Assembly: GCF_009725235.1 (NCBI RefSeq)
Contig: NZ_WJFC01000160.1
Location: 1-31,318, forward strand
DNA length: 31,318 nucleotides
Source of the DNA: Scytonema sp. UIC 10036
GTDB lineage: Bacteria; Cyanobacteriota; Cyanobacteriia; Cyanobacteriales; Nostocaceae
Direction of reading: 5' to 3'
How positions within the stretch are numbered: position 1 is the first letter of the stretch; every line of letters starts with the position of its first letter. Under the pieces are notes generated by a model. The model made no database searches and was not told the origin of the DNA. It saw nothing but the letters and a program-made list of their open reading frames with translations. Below, one piece after another: positions 1-8,162 of the stretch. The position numbers were made by a program, and so were the translations under genes.

Positions 1-953
1 GAGAAGAGATAACTTAGGATAACGATAAGGGGTAGAGCTTGGACGGAGATGAGTAGCCACAAATCTCCCCAAAGTTGAGCGCGAGAGGAAGCATCTTTAA
101 GATCGAGGCTTCGCCCCCACTCTTTCCAGGTTTCTAGTGCTCCCTCATACATCCGCACCTTTAAAACCTTGGCTCCATCCAAAAAACCTACCTTGTATCC
201 GGAGGCGGCTATATTCCTTGCCAGCGTTACATCATCGCAAAATGAATGACCGGCACTGCTATAGCCTCCAACAGCAGCTAATACAGAGCGACGGCATAAA
301 AAGCATTGCCCATTAGCCATCACGCGTTCTGGTTGTTCTGAGTTAACCCCAGCTGGGTTAAATCTGTAAAGCAGAGTCATCAACAGGGCTGGTTGCAGCC
401 AACACTCTCCTGGGTACTTGAGAATAAACTGAGGTGATAGAGAAACCAAGTCATATCCTTGAGATTCTGCTGTCTTAACTAAAGAAGCCACTAAACCGGG
501 AGAGGGTTGAGTATCAGCATCCATACCTAGAAACCACTCACTTGCCTCTGAACTTTGCAAAAATCCGTTGTGTAGCGCCCAGGGACGCCCTACCCAGCCG
601 GGGGGTAGGGGATCGTCTGTCATGAGACGAAAACGGGGGTCTTTTTGCTGCGCTGCTTTTACTAAGTCAGGGGTGCCATCACTTGACCTGCTATCGACAA
701 CAATCGTTTCCCGCACTTCGTAACTTTGCCGACTTATGCCTGTTAGTAAAGGACTAATACGACGGGCTTCGTTTAATGTGGGAATCACGATGCTCACAGA
801 CCCCAAAATTTCCGGAGTGGGATTTTTGGGTGTTATGGGAGGTTGACGGCTGGGGCCTCTCAGCAGGCGCGACAGTAATATAGCTGTCGCTGGTAGTTGG
901 ATGACCAACAAAAGTAGTGAGATAGCATTTGCTATCGTCCAAGGATCGATCAC
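1..953 (-). CDS. cruG: CruG-type carotenoid 2'-O-glycosyltransferase (GT2), 3' end outside window
   Basis: The frame stays open from 953 to the window edge (317 residues seen). A hydrophobic N-terminal segment (about residues 9-29) is followed by a GT2 catalytic domain with IPTLNEA near 57, a VDSRSSDGT nucleotide-binding motif near 87 and the metal-binding DAD near 145. Further on, a GRSLDLKD segment resembles the acceptor-side motif of carotenoid glycosyltransferases. CruG is known to add a sugar to the 2'-hydroxyl of myxol in myxoxanthophyll synthesis at the membrane. The gene begins 12 bases after the cruF stop, and cruF-cruG adjacency is the usual cyanobacterial arrangement, which supports the name. 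The start is a GTG with no strong ribosome-binding site; no ATG lies upstream in frame, so the start is provisional. Without the neighbour I would only call it a GT2 enzyme. Confidence 0.85.
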   Translation of the reverse strand, partial: MIDPWTIANAISLLLLVIQLPATAILLSRLLRGPSRQPPITPKNPTPEILGSVSIVIPTLNEARRISPLLTGISRQSYEVRETIVVDSRSSDGTPDLVKAAQQKDPRFRLMTDDPLPPGWVGRPWALHNGFLQSSEASEWFLGMDADTQPSPGLVASLVKTAESQGYDLVSLSPQFILKYPGECWLQPALLMTLLYRFNPAGVNSEQPERVMANGQCFLCRRSVLAAVGGYSSAGHSFCDDVTLARNIAASGYKVGFLDGAKVLKVRMYEGALETWKEWGRSLDLKDASSRAQLWGDLWLLISVQALPLIVILSYLF

Positions 954-965
954 AATTGGTAAACT

Positions 966-1880
966 TTACTTGACAGCAACCTTAACATTTGCTATCGAAA
1001 CTTCAGCAGTGGCTGTGGGCGATGTAACCTTCAGATTGTCGATGGCAGTTGCAGACAACCAAAGTGCAACAGCAGGAACAACCCCAAGTCCAAATCCCAA
1101 AGAAACTGGTATAAAGTACCCAGCCCCCAAACTGAGTCCGGCAGCAAAGATAAAGTTGCTCAAGTATACAATAATTGGCACCGTGAGTTGCGATCGCTCT
1201 AATTTAACGGGCGTGTTTCTCCACAACAGTGCCGCTACACTCATAAATAAAGCACTTGTGCCGAACCAACCAGCGTAGTTTTGATAAGGTGTGCCAAAGA
1301 ACGCTCCTGGTTTTTCCCAATACCAGAAAGGAAAGGCGGTTTGGCTCATAGCTGGTTCCAAGGCAAAATCCCAACTGGTAAACAGTAAAGCTCCTAGCAG
1401 TACTGCAGCAATTTGACGACCTAAGGAGGGTTTTTCCGCTACTTTCAGCCCCGCACGAGCCAGAAGGTAAGCAGACAAACCTACGTAGAACCAAGATAAG
1501 GGAATTGTAAACGGCACAAGCCCTGCTATTTTATATCCCAATCCACTTAGGTAACTATAGTATCCAAAAGGAAACCCCGTACTAGTTCCCAATAACTCAC
1601 TCCCTACCGATATCAAGAGAGCCGGAATCATAAATGACAGCCAAGTACGCCATCCCAACACTCGCTCGGCAAAAATTGATACAGCTATTGTCCCAAAAAT
1701 GATGTCTACCACACCACCATCAGCCATACTTAACTGCATAGCTGTCTGTCCAACTCCCCCGCCCAAGTTCAGAATAACTTCGGCATGAGGTATGACCAGT
1801 AGAATACCTATCAGCCCAAAAACCTTGGCTGAAATATGACCGATTAAGCATATACGCTCAGTGATAACCAGCTGTCTCAT
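966..1880 (-). CDS. cruF: CruF, gamma-carotene 1',2'-hydratase
   Basis: This 304-residue polytopic membrane protein has about seven to eight hydrophobic segments. It carries the conserved carotenoid-hydratase features: SELLGTSTGFPFGYY near residue 93, SWDFALEPAMS in the middle, and TPYQNYAGWFGTS after it. CruF hydrates the 1',2' double bond of the psi end of gamma-carotene (or related carotenes) on the way to myxol and myxoxanthophyll. The length is normal for the family. The ATG at 1880 is preceded by AAGGGATTT, a usable Shine-Dalgarno. It is translationally close to cruG (12-base gap), so the two probably form one transcript. The C-terminal 25 residues are hydrophilic and low in complexity. 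The family call is firm. Confidence 0.92.
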   Translation of the reverse strand: MRQLVITERICLIGHISAKVFGLIGILLVIPHAEVILNLGGGVGQTAMQLSMADGGVVDIIFGTIAVSIFAERVLGWRTWLSFMIPALLISVGSELLGTSTGFPFGYYSYLSGLGYKIAGLVPFTIPLSWFYVGLSAYLLARAGLKVAEKPSLGRQIAAVLLGALLFTSWDFALEPAMSQTAFPFWYWEKPGAFFGTPYQNYAGWFGTSALFMSVAALLWRNTPVKLERSQLTVPIIVYLSNFIFAAGLSLGAGYFIPVSLGFGLGVVPAVALWLSATAIDNLKVTSPTATAEVSIANVKVAVK

Positions 1881-2232
1881 GATAAATCCCTTGCAAGACG
1901 TGATGTGCAGCTACGCATTCTGCTAATAGTTTACAAATGTTTAAGAAAAAATTTAATACTTTATATAGCACTTCTGGTGAACCTTGTTTTGCTTTCTTTG
2001 AGAGAGCATAATTTCCTATTGATTGAAAGAAGAATAAATTATGATGATAAACTTATAGTCTAAAGTATTGGAACTACATTCTATACAACTTTATCAGCCT
2101 TTGGGAAAGGCACGAGGTATATTGTAGAGTGTAGAAGGGTGGAACAAGTTTTAAGGAATGCCCTTATTTGCCGATGCGATCGGTTATTTTAGGGGAATTC
2201 CAGAGTTATTGCTCGCGCTGAAAATCTAACCC
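1881..2232. other. Intergenic region between divergent cruF and membrane protein gene
   Basis: This AT-rich stretch must hold the divergent promoters for cruFG (minus) and the gene at 2233 (plus). I see no open frame of note, no long palindrome and no recognisable RNA gene. A short run around 2157-2200 contains a GATGCGATCGG block. No specific promoter element is claimed. Confidence 0.5.
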
Positions 2233-2679
2233 ATGTCATTTTTGAAAAGACTTCCTTGGGTTTCCCTCTCTCTCCTGCTACTAACCTACGCCACCTATGG
2301 CTGGTTGATATCCAAAGCCAACCCCCCCTTGGTTGTATGGCTCCTTGCTGTTACGGCTGCTCTTCTTCTAGCGGGAGGTTTAACAAGTCCTTTCAGTAAA
2401 GTTGCCGACTTCACCTTTTTTCTATTCAAGTCAAATCTCAGGTCTTTTAGCGTAACTGTTTTGGCAGCTCTGTTGTTTTTTATCATGCTTGCCTGGTTTC
2501 GGGTATTTTTAGATACTTTAGTAATTTTTGCTGCTTCTATCTTAGCAAGAATAGACTTTCAAACATCTGCTTTTAGCCAGGGACAGACCTTTTGGATTTT
2601 ATCGACCATATCTCTCATCGGCTTAGGATTGGGTGCGATCGCTCAACGATTGTTTGTGTTGTCCGTACACGTACATTAA
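2233..2679 (+). CDS. Conserved small integral membrane protein, unknown function
   Basis: The 148-residue protein has four clear hydrophobic segments (about residues 8-26, 33-50, 72-100 and 122-142) separated by short polar loops. A basic start (MSFLKRL) suggests a cytoplasmic N-terminus. I do not recognise a named domain; cyanobacterial genomes carry many small conserved proteins of this shape. The ATG at 2233 has no strong Shine-Dalgarno but is the first start in the hydrophobic frame. It is divergent from cruF and converges on por, with an inverted-repeat element between the stop codons. No function is assigned. Confidence 0.75.
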   Translation: MSFLKRLPWVSLSLLLLTYATYGWLISKANPPLVVWLLAVTAALLLAGGLTSPFSKVADFTFFLFKSNLRSFSVTVLAALLFFIMLAWFRVFLDTLVIFAASILARIDFQTSAFSQGQTFWILSTISLIGLGLGAIAQRLFVLSVHVH

Positions 2680-2688
2680 AAACCCCCT

Positions 2689-2928
2689 CTCGTTCCCAGG
2701 CGGAGCCTGGGAATGCAGACAGCGAGGCTCTGACTCGCGTAGCCATTAATACTAGAGGCTCTAAGTAGTCAGGCAAAATTCTTTATATATCTGTTGAACC
2801 TAAACTCATGATTTTACTTTGCACAGGTACTTACCTCGCATGGCTCTTGAGTACTGGAGGCGGAGCCTCCCCGAAGGCATTCCCAGGCAGAGCCACCAGA
2901 TCGAGGTGAGGCTCCGCCTGGGAACGAG
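2689..2928. repeat. Inverted repeat of the CGTTCCCAGGCGGAGCCTGGGAA family, possible bidirectional terminator
   Basis: A 20-base arm at 2689-2708 (CTCGTTCCCAGGCGGAGCCT) is matched perfectly by its reverse complement at 2909-2928. The left end also folds on itself as TTCCCAGGC-GGA-GCCTGGGAA. Further partial copies (2735-2765, 2857-2890) lie inside. The element fills the gap between two convergent genes, where it could end both transcripts. Related copies occur at 6531-6580 and 17928-18074. Confidence 0.8.
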
Positions 2929-2937
2929 GTGAAACTG

Positions 2938-4411
<1,474 letters not shown>

Positions 4412-4744
4412 ATGCTAGAGCGGATAGAAGAAACAAGAGAGTTTTTGCCACAGAAAGACCCATTAGATTACCTTCAAAAAAAATTACGCAATGAAAACCC
4501 TCTAGATTATCTTTACAACAAAGTAACCTTACAGTTTAGTCAAAATGAAAACGCAAAAAATAAACAGCAAAAATTAGATCGTGACTTAGATTTATTAAGA
4601 ATGTTATTGAATGAGGATCGTCAATTTACCTGGAAACAGCTATATATTCTCAGTCGATACACTGTCAACTTCAATCCAGCAGTGGAGTCTATTCTTAAAG
4701 CTGAAGTTCCAGTACAACTGACAAAAGACAATCTGTGGATTTAG
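4412..4744 (+). CDS. Small hypothetical protein, charged and helical
   Basis: The 110-residue product is rich in Leu, Lys, Asn, Gln and Glu and appears all-helical and soluble. It contains a duplicated short motif, DPLDYLQKKLRNE (17-29) followed by NPLDYLYNKV (29-38), which suggests an internal repeat. There is no signal peptide or membrane segment, and I recognise no family. The start has no clear Shine-Dalgarno, and the base composition is AT-rich like the neighbours up to 6150. It converges on the YunG-like gene with only two bases between the stop codons. Confidence 0.55.
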   Translation: MLERIEETREFLPQKDPLDYLQKKLRNENPLDYLYNKVTLQFSQNENAKNKQQKLDRDLDLLRMLLNEDRQFTWKQLYILSRYTVNFNPAVESILKAEVPVQLTKDNLWI

Positions 4745-4746
4745 GA

Positions 4747-5145
4747 CTATGATTGGTTATAAAATGATGATGTATTAGAGTCAAAAAGAGCATTAACTAC
4801 TTCCTTCTCGCCTTTGAATTTTTGTTTGACTTTATGGCTTAAGTACTCATACTGTTCCTGGCTTGTGTCAGCAAATGCTTCTTCAGCATTTGATGGAATG
4901 TCCTCATAGTTGAGAGCCGTTTGGAATTGCTCGGCTGTCAAATCATATCTTGTACCTTCTATTTCATTATAGAAGTGCCATCGATCTGCGATCGGAGTTT
5001 TCAGAATTTTTCCACCAAACATATCTTGGATAACAAGCGCGGTTACACTACATTGTCCGCAACTCGGATTTTCCAAAGACCAGAGAGAACTTGATTTTTT
5101 TGACCAGTACTTTTTAAGTATTTCTCGTAAAACTTGTTCATTCAT
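4747..5145 (-). CDS. YunG-like protein with a possible Cys-His-Asp site
   Basis: From the ATG at 5145 the product has 132 residues. The segment WSLENPSCGQCSVTALVIQD (residues 22-41), then WHFYNEIEGTRYDLTAEQF about 25 residues later, matches the pattern I know from the Bacillus YunG family (WGQCAVTALVIQDYFGG, H-Y/F-N, DLT-x-x-QF). Two Cys (29 and 32) followed by His and Asp are reminiscent of a transglutaminase or papain-type triad, but activity is not established for this family. The reading frame can be extended to a TTG at 5193, yet the ATG gives the natural MNEQVLREILKKYW start. It follows the GUN4 gene by 60 bases on the same strand, so co-transcription is likely. The family assignment is from memory. 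Confidence 0.65.
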   Translation of the reverse strand: MNEQVLREILKKYWSKKSSSLWSLENPSCGQCSVTALVIQDMFGGKILKTPIADRWHFYNEIEGTRYDLTAEQFQTALNYEDIPSNAEEAFADTSQEQYEYLSHKVKQKFKGEKEVVNALFDSNTSSFYNQS

Positions 5146-5205
5146 AACTTTGTACCCACTTTTTGTGCGATCGCAATTGCGGTTTAAGTTCAAGCATTTG
5201 GTAAA

Positions 5206-6141
5206 TTAGTATTTAGATAAGAAAATTTTTAGCCGATGTGGAAGTTCTTCTACACTTCGATATCCAAGACCCACTATTCTAACTGTAGATGGCAAGTGTC
5301 CTTCAGGAGCGCTTAAACTAAAAATATAATCCTCATATTTTGTCCACTCATTATTTACAAGATTGAATAGCCATCCTACGCGATCGCCAAAACGTTTATA
5401 GTCCTCGTTGGCATCTTGCCAAATACGCTTTTGAATGCTAAAGCCAAATTTTCCATTACTATATTTTAACCACAGGTTATTAATAATTCTCAGGTCATGA
5501 CGTGGGAATTGTCTGATATTTCCGTCATCTAACCAGCATTCTCCTTCACGCTCAGATACCTTGAGTATTGCATTGTAAGTTTCTAAATCCGCTTCATTCC
5601 ATTTGTTTCCTACTAATAACTCTTTTAATTTAGTATAATCCCAACCGGAAGCAAGAGAAATAAGAGTTAATTCTGCTTCTAGATTGGAATACTGTGATTG
5701 TAAATTTGATAAGGCTTGTAAAATTTTTGATTGCAAATGTTCTTCAAACTTTGGCTGTTGAATTTGAGCTTGTAAATAGATTAATTGTTCTTTTATTTGT
5801 GCCAACTCTTCAAATATTTTAGAATTCCTACTTAATTGGATAGCAGACATCAATTCTTTTAAATTTTGCAATTCGCTTTGAAAATTATCGGCTATATTTA
5901 TAGCCTCTATTGCAGACTCTTCTGTAATTAAAAGTCTTTCTTGTGTAATTTTTAACTCGGATTTTAATTTATTTATTTCTGTTTGATAGCTTTGAATATT
6001 GGATTCTAAAGTTGGGCTATAGTTTGTTTTTAAATTATAAAGCTCTTCTTGTAACTCTTTATGTGTACGTCTCAGGTTTTCTATTGCTTTTTTATAATAA
6101 CCTAATGGTGTCTTCCCATTACTATCAATTGTATTACTCAT
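5206..6141 (-). CDS. Coiled-coil protein with C-terminal GUN4 domain
   Basis: Residues 15-160 of this 311-residue protein form a long predicted coiled coil with heptads of Leu and Ile and many Glu, Lys and Gln. From about 167 onward it is a GUN4 domain: WDYTKLKELLVGNKWNEADLET, then CWLDDGNIRQFPRHDLRIINNLW, YSNGKFGFSIQ, FGDRVGW and FSLSAPEGHLPSTVR. GUN4 proteins bind Mg-porphyrins and stimulate Mg-chelatase; multi-domain versions in cyanobacteria probably act as porphyrin or ligand sensors. This one has no kinase or TPR domain, only the coiled coil, which suggests oligomerisation. It is not the stand-alone gun4 housekeeping gene. A YunG-like gene follows on the same strand, and por lies about 1.3 kb away. 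Base composition is AT-rich. Confidence 0.88.
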   Translation of the reverse strand: MSNTIDSNGKTPLGYYKKAIENLRRTHKELQEELYNLKTNYSPTLESNIQSYQTEINKLKSELKITQERLLITEESAIEAINIADNFQSELQNLKELMSAIQLSRNSKIFEELAQIKEQLIYLQAQIQQPKFEEHLQSKILQALSNLQSQYSNLEAELTLISLASGWDYTKLKELLVGNKWNEADLETYNAILKVSEREGECWLDDGNIRQFPRHDLRIINNLWLKYSNGKFGFSIQKRIWQDANEDYKRFGDRVGWLFNLVNNEWTKYEDYIFSLSAPEGHLPSTVRIVGLGYRSVEELPHRLKIFLSKY

Positions 6142-6624
6142 ATATACTTAGTATAAATTGTGTTTGTTGATTTTTAAATAACCTGTTAAATGACTGACGC
6201 GCAAGCAAAAGTGCTTCTGTGCGAGCGAAACTTTCCATTGTGTTTCGCCAAAAATCGCAAAGTAAACCGTACTTTATCCAATCTCCCACAGCCTGCCTTT
6301 TCAGTATACTCACATCTTGGACTAAAGTATTAATACTGAATTTTCAAGTTTTTAATAAACATATATTTTTATCAATAAGACGAAAAATATGAATTTCTAG
6401 CCTGCGTAGGCGGACTTCGTTTGTAGAGCCACGATTTCCAATCGCTTGGCATTCCAAACAGCACAGCGGGCGAGGACGCCCGCCCCACTCCATGTGGTCT
6501 ATTAATCTGAAAATGGCTGTAAATCAACACCCTAGGCGGAGCCTCTCAAAAGGCATTCCCAGGCGGAGCCTGGGAACGAGATCGGAGTCAGCTGCGCTGG
6601 TCCCTGGTCAATAGTCACTGCAAC
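6142..6624. other. Intergenic region with repeats, no clear gene
   Basis: On the minus strand, 6150-6333 is open for about 60 codons (containing VGDWIKYGLLCDFW and ARTEALLLARQSF) but has no convincing start and runs out of frame into the GUN4 start, so I do not call it a gene. Around 6463-6480 a GCGGGCGAGGACGCCCGC hairpin appears, a dispersed cyanobacterial repeat. The end holds a copy of the CGTTCCCAGG family. Confidence 0.5.
6531..6580. repeat. Copy of the CGTTCCCAGGCGGAGCC repeat family
   Basis: This copy reads CCTAGGCGGAGCCTCTCAAA followed by AGGCATTCCCAGGCGGAGCC and TGGGAACGAG, with an inner hairpin GGCTCCGCCTGGGAA-type stem. It lies between the ychF stop and the region upstream of the GUN4 gene. 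Confidence 0.75.
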
Positions 6625-7716
6625 CTATACGTTAAAACGGAACAACAGAACATCGCCTTCTTGAACGATGTACTCTTTTCCTTCACTGCGAACTAAACCT
6701 TTTTCCTTCGCACCATTCATCGAGCCAGATGTTACCAAATCTTTATAAGCAACTGTTTCTGCACGAATAAATCCTCGTTCAAAATCGCTGTGAATGACAC
6801 CTGCTGCTTGTGGTGCTGACATCCCTGCTGTAATAGTCCAAGCACGAGTTTCTTTTTCTCCGGTCGTAAAATATGTCCGCAGACCTAACAAAGTATAAGT
6901 AGCACGAATTAATGATTTTAAACCGCCTTCTTCTACTCCCAAAGATGCTAAAAATTCTGCTCTTTCTTCTTCTGGTAAATCAATCAATTCTGATTCTACC
7001 TGAGCGGAAACAACCACAACTTGTGCATTTTCTTGGGCTGCAACTTGCCGCACTCTTTCTACATATTCATTCCCTGTAGAAAGGTCATCTTCTGACACGT
7101 TGGCAGCATAGATTATGGGTTTTGCTGTCAGTAATTCCAGTGGTTTAACTATCTCAGCTTCTTCTTCTGTTAAACTCACCTGACGTGCTGATTTCCCTTC
7201 ATTTAATGCAGCTGCTATTTTTTCCAGCAATGCTAATTCAATCTGTCCTTCTTTGCTAGACCGGGCTTGTTTGCGGGTGCGTTCTATCCGCCGTTCAACT
7301 TGAGCTAAGTCAGCTAAGCCTAGTTCCAGGCTGATAGTTTCAATGTCTCGCACTGGATCGACTGAACCAGCAACGTGGATAATGTCGTCATTTTCAAAAC
7401 AACGTACCACATGAACGATCGCATCTACTTGTCGAATGTGAGACAAAAATTGGTTACCCAGTCCCTCGCCCTGGCTGGCTCCTTTAACCAAACCGGCAAT
7501 GTCTACAAACTCTACACGCGCCGGAACGATTTGTTTTGAGGAGGAAATTTTTGCTAAAACATCTAACCGTTCATCTGGTACAGCAACAACGCCGACATTC
7601 GGTTCAATGGTACAAAAGGGAAAATTGGCTGCTTCTGCTTTAGCATTGGCAACCACGGCATTAAATAAAGTCGATTTTCCAACGTTAGGGAGTCCGACAA
7701 TTCCGGCTCGTAGCAT
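6625..7716 (-). CDS. ychF: Redox-regulated ATPase YchF (OLA1 family)
   Basis: The 363-residue protein matches the standard YchF length and architecture. An N-terminal OBG-type P-loop domain carries GLPNVGKS at residues 8-15, the FPFCTIEPNVGVVAVPDERLD switch region and DIAGLVKGAS as the Walker B/G3 region. The G4 motif is the non-canonical N-x-x-E type (YAANVSE), which explains the ATP preference known for the family. A coiled-coil insert sits in the middle, and a C-terminal TGS domain ends in GDVLLFRFNV. YchF associates with ribosomes and is involved in stress and translation control. The ATG at 7716 gives the canonical MLRAGIVGLPNVGKST start. It is a core gene with typical composition. Confidence 0.96.
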   Translation of the reverse strand: MLRAGIVGLPNVGKSTLFNAVVANAKAEAANFPFCTIEPNVGVVAVPDERLDVLAKISSSKQIVPARVEFVDIAGLVKGASQGEGLGNQFLSHIRQVDAIVHVVRCFENDDIIHVAGSVDPVRDIETISLELGLADLAQVERRIERTRKQARSSKEGQIELALLEKIAAALNEGKSARQVSLTEEEAEIVKPLELLTAKPIIYAANVSEDDLSTGNEYVERVRQVAAQENAQVVVVSAQVESELIDLPEEERAEFLASLGVEEGGLKSLIRATYTLLGLRTYFTTGEKETRAWTITAGMSAPQAAGVIHSDFERGFIRAETVAYKDLVTSGSMNGAKEKGLVRSEGKEYIVQEGDVLLFRFNV

Positions 7717-7772
7717 TTTGGATTTTGGGTTTTAGATTTTGGATTCTAAATTATAGTAGCTTAGCTACTATA
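7717..7772. repeat. TTTTGGATT heptad-like repeat and 10-bp-arm hairpin
   Basis: Directly upstream of ychF the DNA reads as repeated TTTTGGATT/TTTTAGATT units (7717-7750). A hairpin with perfect arms TATAGTAGCT and AGCTACTATA around one base follows at 7752-7772. The hairpin contains the stop codon of the proline-rich ORF. The TTTTGGATT units recur in inverted orientation at 8123-8154, so the two copies bracket the proline-rich ORF. Confidence 0.7.
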
Positions 7773-8019
7773 CAGGACCGGGAACTGTTTGGGGAATTGG
7801 TCCCGGTACTGGCTGAGGAATAGGCGCGGGTACTGGTTCGGGCGCTGGTGCGGGTACTGGTTCGGGTGCGGGACTGGGTACTGGTTCCGGTACTGGTCCT
7901 GGTATTGGCTGTGGTACTGGATCGGGAGTCAGGGGGATGTTTGGTAATGGTCCGGGATCGGGATAAATCATATTGTATCTGCTGAAATTATTATTTCTTA
8001 TCCCCAACCTAGATAACAT
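7768..8019 (-). CDS. Proline-rich repeat protein, hypothetical
   Basis: The ORF encodes up to 83 residues; an internal Met at residue 17 (7971) gives a 67-residue version starting MIYPDPGPLP. From there almost every second residue is Pro in a P-x-P-x pattern with units such as PVPEPVP, PAPEPVP and PIPQPVP. This predicts an extended polyproline-type rod rather than a globular fold. No signal peptide or ribosome-binding site is obvious. The tail GPIPQTVPGPV ends in a stop codon inside a hairpin. Similar short Pro-rich ORFs occur in cyanobacteria, but a non-coding satellite read as protein cannot be ruled out. The region is much more GC-rich than its flanks. Confidence 0.4.
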   Translation of the reverse strand: MLSRLGIRNNNFSRYNMIYPDPGPLPNIPLTPDPVPQPIPGPVPEPVPSPAPEPVPAPAPEPVPAPIPQPVPGPIPQTVPGPV

Positions 8020-8122
8020 TAGATGCTAATGACATCTTCCTAAAAACATATCTGCTGATACCAAATTGAAACAAGAATGCTACAGATAGTTGGCTCAAAC
8101 CAAATCTAGACAGGGCTTTCTC

Positions 8123-8154
8123 AATCCAAAATCTAAAATCTAAAATCCAAAATG
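8123..8154. repeat. AATCCAAAATCTAAAATC repeat forming the leader of the decarboxylase gene
   Basis: Tandem AAAATCTAAAATCCAAAAT units end nine bases before the ATG at 8163. They are the inverse of the TTTTGGATTTT units at 7717-7750. No Shine-Dalgarno lies between the repeat and the start codon. Confidence 0.75.
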
Positions 8155-8162
8155 GTATAACT

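Noticed and set aside
901..1278. 125-codon plus-strand frame opposite cruF
   Set aside because: It lies fully antisense to the well-supported cruF/cruG genes, has low-complexity composition and no recognisable family.
6150..6333. Possible small gene on the minus strand upstream of the GUN4 gene
   Set aside because: The frame is open for about 60 codons but has no good start codon or ribosome-binding site, and no family is recognised.
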